NCBI GenBank assembly: GCA_902774125.1
Contig: CACYHD010000013.1
Coordinates: 1-35,961, forward strand
Length of the DNA stretch: 35,961 bases
From: an uncultured Lachnospiraceae bacterium
GTDB lineage: Bacteria; Bacillota; Clostridia; Lachnospirales; Lachnospiraceae
Reading direction: 5' to 3'
A program made the translations under genes and the position numbers. The first letter of the stretch is position 1, and each line of letters starts with the position of its first letter. The notes below the pieces were generated by a model. That model was given only the letters and a program-made list of their open reading frames with translations, ran no database searches and was not told the origin of the DNA. Positions 32,241 to 35,961 of the stretch are shown here, piece after piece.

Positions 32241-32849
32241 TTATATTGTCACTATTTTAGTCTTCAAAACGTTGTATACTCTCGCTATTGGAAGTCCCAC
32301 AACATTGCTATAATCTCCGTTTATTTTTTCCACGTATACGCAGAAATGCCCCTGTATGCCGTAAGCTCCTGCCTTGTCCATTGGCTCTCCTGTAGCAACG
32401 TATGTTTTTATCTCATCCTCAGTCATCGGACTAACATACACATCTGTTTTTTCTACAAAACTATGCTCGCTAGCTTTCCCATTCTCAAGCACAACAAACG
32501 CCACCCCGGTATACACCTGGTGTACGTCTCCCTGCAGCTGACTTATCATCCATGCCGCATCGTCCTCATCCGCTGGCTTCCCCAAAACCAATTCATTTTT
32601 GGCAACAACTGTGTCAGCTCCAATTACAACAACTTTTTCACAGCCCTTAGCTGTTTCAGTATTTTTTATATTTTGTGCAACGTCTCTAGCCTTAGTTAAT
32701 GCCAACTCCTCGGCCAACTTGTCCGGCTCTTTGCAGTTGCTGTTTTCGTCCATCGTTGATGGTATTATTGTAAATTCGATTCCGGCTCTCTCTAGCAACT
32801 CCTTTCTTCTAGGAGACTGAGAAGCCAAAACAATTTTTGTTCCTTCCAT
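32241..32849 (-). CDS. maf: Maf-family nucleotide pyrophosphatase
   Basis: Maf proteins hydrolyse non-canonical or modified nucleoside triphosphates (dTTP/UTP/pseudo-UTP type) and affect septation when overexpressed. The 202-residue chain has SQSPRRKELLERAG near the N-terminus, VIGADTVV, GKPADEDDA, and QVYTGVAFV, then EPMDKAGAYGIQG. The ATG at 32849 is used because GAGGA lies 7 bases upstream and homology begins at KIVLASQSPRR; the upstream ATG at 32873 has no ribosome site and falls in a duplicated segment. It ends the tex-hydrolase-maf unit. Confidence 0.93.
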   Translation of the reverse strand: MEGTKIVLASQSPRRKELLERAGIEFTIIPSTMDENSNCKEPDKLAEELALTKARDVAQNIKNTETAKGCEKVVVIGADTVVAKNELVLGKPADEDDAAWMISQLQGDVHQVYTGVAFVVLENGKASEHSFVEKTDVYVSPMTEDEIKTYVATGEPMDKAGAYGIQGHFCVYVEKINGDYSNVVGLPIARVYNVLKTKIVTI

Positions 32850-32872
32850 ATTGCTGTCCTCACTTGCCTTCA

Positions 32873-32941
32873 TTACTGCTCAAAAAATGTTTATTTCCTA
32901 TCGAGCAATTTACTGCTCAAAAAATGTTTTATTCTATCGAG
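32873..32941 (-). repeat. 37-bp tandem duplication at the end of the hydrolase gene
   Basis: TTACTGCTCAAAAAATGTTT followed by an ATTC...TATCGAG end occurs at 32873-32905 and 32910-32941, offset 37 bases. The stop codon of the hydrolase lies in the copy next to maf. The duplication appears to have shifted the gene end, adding KLLDRK. Confidence 0.75.
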
Positions 32942-33739
32942 AAAATCTGGCGCCTCGTCATAAACAGCGTGAGAAGATCCTTCATAAATATAACAGCCAC
33001 AGCCTGTGTACTGAGCCATATCAAGCGAGTTAGTGTATGGCAAGCACGCATCACCTTTAGCACCGATAGCCATTACTTTTTGGCCCATATCCAAAGGCTC
33101 CTTGCCCGCCTGTGCCCAAGCTTCCTTAATGTTTTCGAAATCCTTATTATAAAACTTAAGAATAGCCTCAAGCTGCGCGATGAACTTGTCACATTCTTCC
33201 TCGTTGGCCCCGAGATGATAGTCCATCAAGGCATCATAATACTTGTCATAATATTCTTTTGTGTAAACCTCCTGGCACGATTGCTCTGCAAGTTGCTTCA
33301 AGTCGCCTGCCTTGGTCAATTCACACCAGCTTCCAATAACATCCTTCGCCTTTCCTTCCACGTGATGCGTTGTAGAAGACAAAACAGCCTTCTCTATTAT
33401 TTCAGGGTGCTTAGTAATAAGTGTTGTGAGAATCATTCCACCCATAGAACAGCCGTTAAAACAAGCCTTTTTCACACCTATTTTTTGCAACAATTCGTAG
33501 GCATCCTCAGCCATCTCCTCAATAGTGTAGTCAGCCGGCATTGCCTCCCTTGTATCCAAAACATATATAGTATAATCCTCGGCAAATGGGCTGTAATAGT
33601 CAACCACCAGCTCTGGAGCTAATGTTATACTTCTCAAGCCAACACCAGGGAGCAAAACAAGATTTTTGCTGCCCTTCCCGAAAGAAAAATATTTCATTGT
33701 TGATCTTTTTGTTTCAATTGTTTGGATTGTAATACTCAT
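32891..33739 (-). CDS. Alpha/beta-fold hydrolase
   Basis: The 282-residue protein shows the alpha/beta hydrolase order: NLVLLPGVGLRS (oxyanion strand-turn), nucleophile elbow NGCSMGGMI (Ser in G-C-S-M-G), acid GAKGDACLPY, and His in EGSSHAVYDEAP. A helical cap is expected at about residues 130-205. It has no signal peptide. The substrate is unknown; relatives include esterases and C-C hydrolases. It lies 14 bases after tex and ends 41 bases before the maf start, so the three are probably one transcript. Its last residues come from a tandem duplication. Confidence 0.85.
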   Translation of the reverse strand: MSITIQTIETKRSTMKYFSFGKGSKNLVLLPGVGLRSITLAPELVVDYYSPFAEDYTIYVLDTREAMPADYTIEEMAEDAYELLQKIGVKKACFNGCSMGGMILTTLITKHPEIIEKAVLSSTTHHVEGKAKDVIGSWCELTKAGDLKQLAEQSCQEVYTKEYYDKYYDALMDYHLGANEEECDKFIAQLEAILKFYNKDFENIKEAWAQAGKEPLDMGQKVMAIGAKGDACLPYTNSLDMAQYTGCGCYIYEGSSHAVYDEAPDFLDRIKHFLSSKLLDRK

Positions 33740-33753
33740 ATTTTACCTACCTT

Positions 33754-35904
33754 CTATAACTTCATTGTCAACTGAATTCGTTTTTTGTCTAAGTCAACGC
33801 TCATAACCTTTACCTCAACAACATCTCCAATGTTAACTACATCAAGAGGATGCTTGACATATTTGTCGCTAAGCTGAGAGATGTGTACCAGGCCGTCCTC
33901 GTGCACGCCAATGTCCACAAAGGCGCCAAAGTCAATTACATTTCTAACTGTTCCCTTGAGAACCATACCCTCTTTAAGATCCTTCATTTCTAATATGTCG
34001 TTGCGAAGTATTGGCTTAGGCATTTCGTCTCTTGGGTCTCTGGCTGGCTTTTCTAGCTCGCCCAAAATATCACCCAAAGTAATTGTGTCAGTTCCTAGCT
34101 GCTCAGCGAGCTTACTCATCTTATCCTTATTTCCGATAATGTCGCGACTTATTCCCTTGATACCGCCGCGAGCTATATCCTCAGCGTTGTATCCGAGAGA
34201 ACTGATCAAGCCTCTTGCAACCTCGTAACTTTCCGGATGGACACTTGTACAATCAAGTGGCTCCTTACCTCCTGCGATTCTTAAAAAACCTGCACATTGT
34301 TCGAAAGCTTTAGGGCCAACTTTGGCTACTTTGAGAAGCTCCTTGCGTGAATTATATCTGCCATTGGCTTCTCGGTATTCGACAATGTTTTTGGCCATAG
34401 TCTTTGTTATTCCTGATATGTATTCGAGAAGTGATGCGGATGCAGTGTTAAGGTCCACGCCAACATTGTTAACGCAATCTTCCACAACATTGCCCAACTG
34501 CTCTCCTAGTTTTTTCTGATTCATGTCGTGCTGGTACTGGCCGACACCGATGGCTTTAGGATCAATCTTAACCAATTCTGAAAGTGGATCCTGAAGTCGT
34601 CTAGCAATTGATGCTGCACTTCGCTGCCCAACATCAAAATTAGGGAATTCTTCAGTAGCGAGCTTGCTTGCAGAATACACTGAAGCTCCTGCCTCGCTGA
34701 CAATGACATAAGAAATGTCCTTGCCAAGTTCCTTGAGCAAGTCTACAATTACAGCCTCTGATTCTCTTGACGCTGTTCCGTTACCCAAAGATATAAGCGA
34801 TATACCATACTTGTCGATTAGTTTCTTTAATGTTTCCTTGGACTGCTCGATTTTGTTTTGTGGCGCTGTTGGGAAAATAACAACAGTATCTAGCACCTTG
34901 CCAGTCTTATCAACTACTGCTAACTTACATCCTGTTCTAAAAGCAGGGTCCCATCCTAGCACTGTCTGGCCAGCGATTGGTGGCTGCATAAGTAACTGCT
35001 TGAGATTCTCGCCAAATACCTTCATAGCACTTTCCTCGGCACGCTCTGTTAGCATGTTTCTGATTTCTCGCTCAACAGCCGGCTGGATTAATCTCTTGTA
35101 ACTATCAGCGATTGCCTCCTTGAGACACTCTGCTGTTGTTGAATCTTTTGTAATAATTGCTTTTTCAAGACATGCCACAACTACGTCGTCCTGGGCTGTT
35201 ACCTTGACAGTTAATATCTTTTCTTTTTCGCCGCGGTTAATAGCTAGAATTCTATGTCCAGGAATCTTGGCTACTCCCTCGCTAAACTCGTAATAATTAT
35301 CGTATACTGTGCTTTCATCTTTGTTTTTGGCCTCGGAGACCAAAACACCGTGCTTAGCAGCCATCTTACGGATTGCAGTTCTAAATTCTGGATTCTCAGC
35401 GATATTCTCAGCTATTATGTCTCTTGCACCTGCGATAGCTTGTTCCACATTTTCTACTCCCTTTTCAGGGTCGACGTAAGCCAACGCCTCCTCCTCAATT
35501 GGCTTCATTGTTTTTTGAAGCATTATAATGTTGGCCAAAGGCTCTAATCCTTTTTCCTTGGCATCTGTAGCGCGAGTTCTACGCTTAGGTCTATATGGTC
35601 TATATAAATCATCTACAGCAACGATTGTTTGGGCCGCCTGAATTTTTTTCAATAGTTCGTCAGTCATCTTACCCTGCTCAGTGATTGAATCGATTACTGT
35701 CTGCTTTTTTTCTTCTAGGTTTCTTAGATACTTGAGACGCTCATCTAGTGTTCTTAGCTGCTCATCGTTGAGTTCTCCCGTTACTGGTTTTCTGTATCGT
35801 GCAATAAATGGAATTGTATTGCCTTCGTCGATTAGTTTTATCGCCGCCTCAACTTGCCATTGTTGCACTTCTAGTTCTTTTGTAATTATCTGTGTAATGT
35901 CCAT
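33754..35904 (-). CDS. tex: Tex-family RNA-binding transcription accessory protein
   Basis: Tex binds nucleic acid and is linked to transcription and stress tolerance. The 716-residue chain has the family domains in order: N-terminal HTH-like helices (IARYRKPVTGELNDEQLR), a YqgF/RNase H-like domain (ILGWDPAFRTGCKLAVVDK-like, about 320-450), helix-hairpin-helix repeats (VDLNTASASLLEYISGI, and the following region), and a C-terminal S1 domain (GMVLKGTVRNVIDFGAFVDI, then GLVHISQLS). AGGAAG lies 5 bases before the ATG. The whole gene fits in the window. Confidence 0.95.
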   Translation of the reverse strand: MDITQIITKELEVQQWQVEAAIKLIDEGNTIPFIARYRKPVTGELNDEQLRTLDERLKYLRNLEEKKQTVIDSITEQGKMTDELLKKIQAAQTIVAVDDLYRPYRPKRRTRATDAKEKGLEPLANIIMLQKTMKPIEEEALAYVDPEKGVENVEQAIAGARDIIAENIAENPEFRTAIRKMAAKHGVLVSEAKNKDESTVYDNYYEFSEGVAKIPGHRILAINRGEKEKILTVKVTAQDDVVVACLEKAIITKDSTTAECLKEAIADSYKRLIQPAVEREIRNMLTERAEESAMKVFGENLKQLLMQPPIAGQTVLGWDPAFRTGCKLAVVDKTGKVLDTVVIFPTAPQNKIEQSKETLKKLIDKYGISLISLGNGTASRESEAVIVDLLKELGKDISYVIVSEAGASVYSASKLATEEFPNFDVGQRSAASIARRLQDPLSELVKIDPKAIGVGQYQHDMNQKKLGEQLGNVVEDCVNNVGVDLNTASASLLEYISGITKTMAKNIVEYREANGRYNSRKELLKVAKVGPKAFEQCAGFLRIAGGKEPLDCTSVHPESYEVARGLISSLGYNAEDIARGGIKGISRDIIGNKDKMSKLAEQLGTDTITLGDILGELEKPARDPRDEMPKPILRNDILEMKDLKEGMVLKGTVRNVIDFGAFVDIGVHEDGLVHISQLSDKYVKHPLDVVNIGDVVEVKVMSVDLDKKRIQLTMKL

Positions 35905-35961
35905 TTTTTCTTCCTTTTCTCGTTTAATATATCACTGATATATTATAACTCATTTGGCAGT

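Noticed and set aside
32837-33622. Plus-strand 261-residue frame opposite the hydrolase gene
   Set aside because: It lies antisense to a well-supported hydrolase with catalytic motifs, has no ribosome site and no recognisable domains.
34715-35101. Plus-strand 128-residue frame opposite tex
   Set aside because: Ser-rich shadow of a conserved gene; no start signal.

Overview
The window reads as a stretch of chromosome from a low-GC gut or rumen Firmicute, most likely a Lachnospiraceae member (Lachnospira, Roseburia or Butyrivibrio type). The signs are AT-rich DNA, AGGAGG-type ribosome binding sites, a T-box leader, BirA-controlled BioY, secreted proteins with Thr/Pro/Gln-rich linkers, and a Tad-type pilus cluster of clostridial style. 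The genus is an inference; no rRNA marker is present.

Region 1 (1-5.3 kb) holds the first 22 codons of an exported protein behind a possible attenuator, mscL with a zinc-ribbon tail, a secreted FnIII-tailed protein, a small XRE regulator preceded by three phased repeats, an intracellular GH30 glycosidase and an AIM24-family protein. Region 2 (5.3-14 kb) is mostly housekeeping on the minus strand: lipoprotein-glyS, then M16C peptidase-era-recO, then bioY divergent from birA. The bioY/birA gap carries a clear BirA operator lying on the bioY -35 box.

Region 3 (14-21 kb) is the most unusual part. It is a compact minus-strand operon for a Tad-like type IV filament: a short pilin-like protein, a CpaF-like ATPase, a fused TadB/TadC-like membrane platform, two tiny pilin-like proteins missed by normal length cut-offs, two larger membrane-anchored pseudopilin-like proteins, a secreted 848-residue beta-helix protein and a final TadE/F-like protein. 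Four of these proteins share an N-terminal E-[HL]-G motif just before the hydrophobic helix. No prepilin peptidase, TadZ, CpaB or secretin is visible. A 45-bp tandem repeat lies upstream of the operon promoter, a related copy lies in its 5' UTR, and a 38-39-bp repeat inside the operon duplicates the end of one tiny pilin gene.

Region 4 (21-28.3 kb) contains an orphan, degenerate CbiE/CbiT-like protein, a TrpB2-type tryptophan synthase beta chain under a T-box with a UGG (Trp) specifier, mnmA and nadA in tight tandem, a MATE exporter and thiamine pyrophosphokinase. Region 5 (28.3-36 kb) contains an SDR dehydrogenase, a large secreted GH87-type alpha-1,3-glucanase with carbohydrate-binding modules, and a tex-hydrolase-maf operon.

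All calls come from reading the sequence and recalled family motifs; no database search was run.
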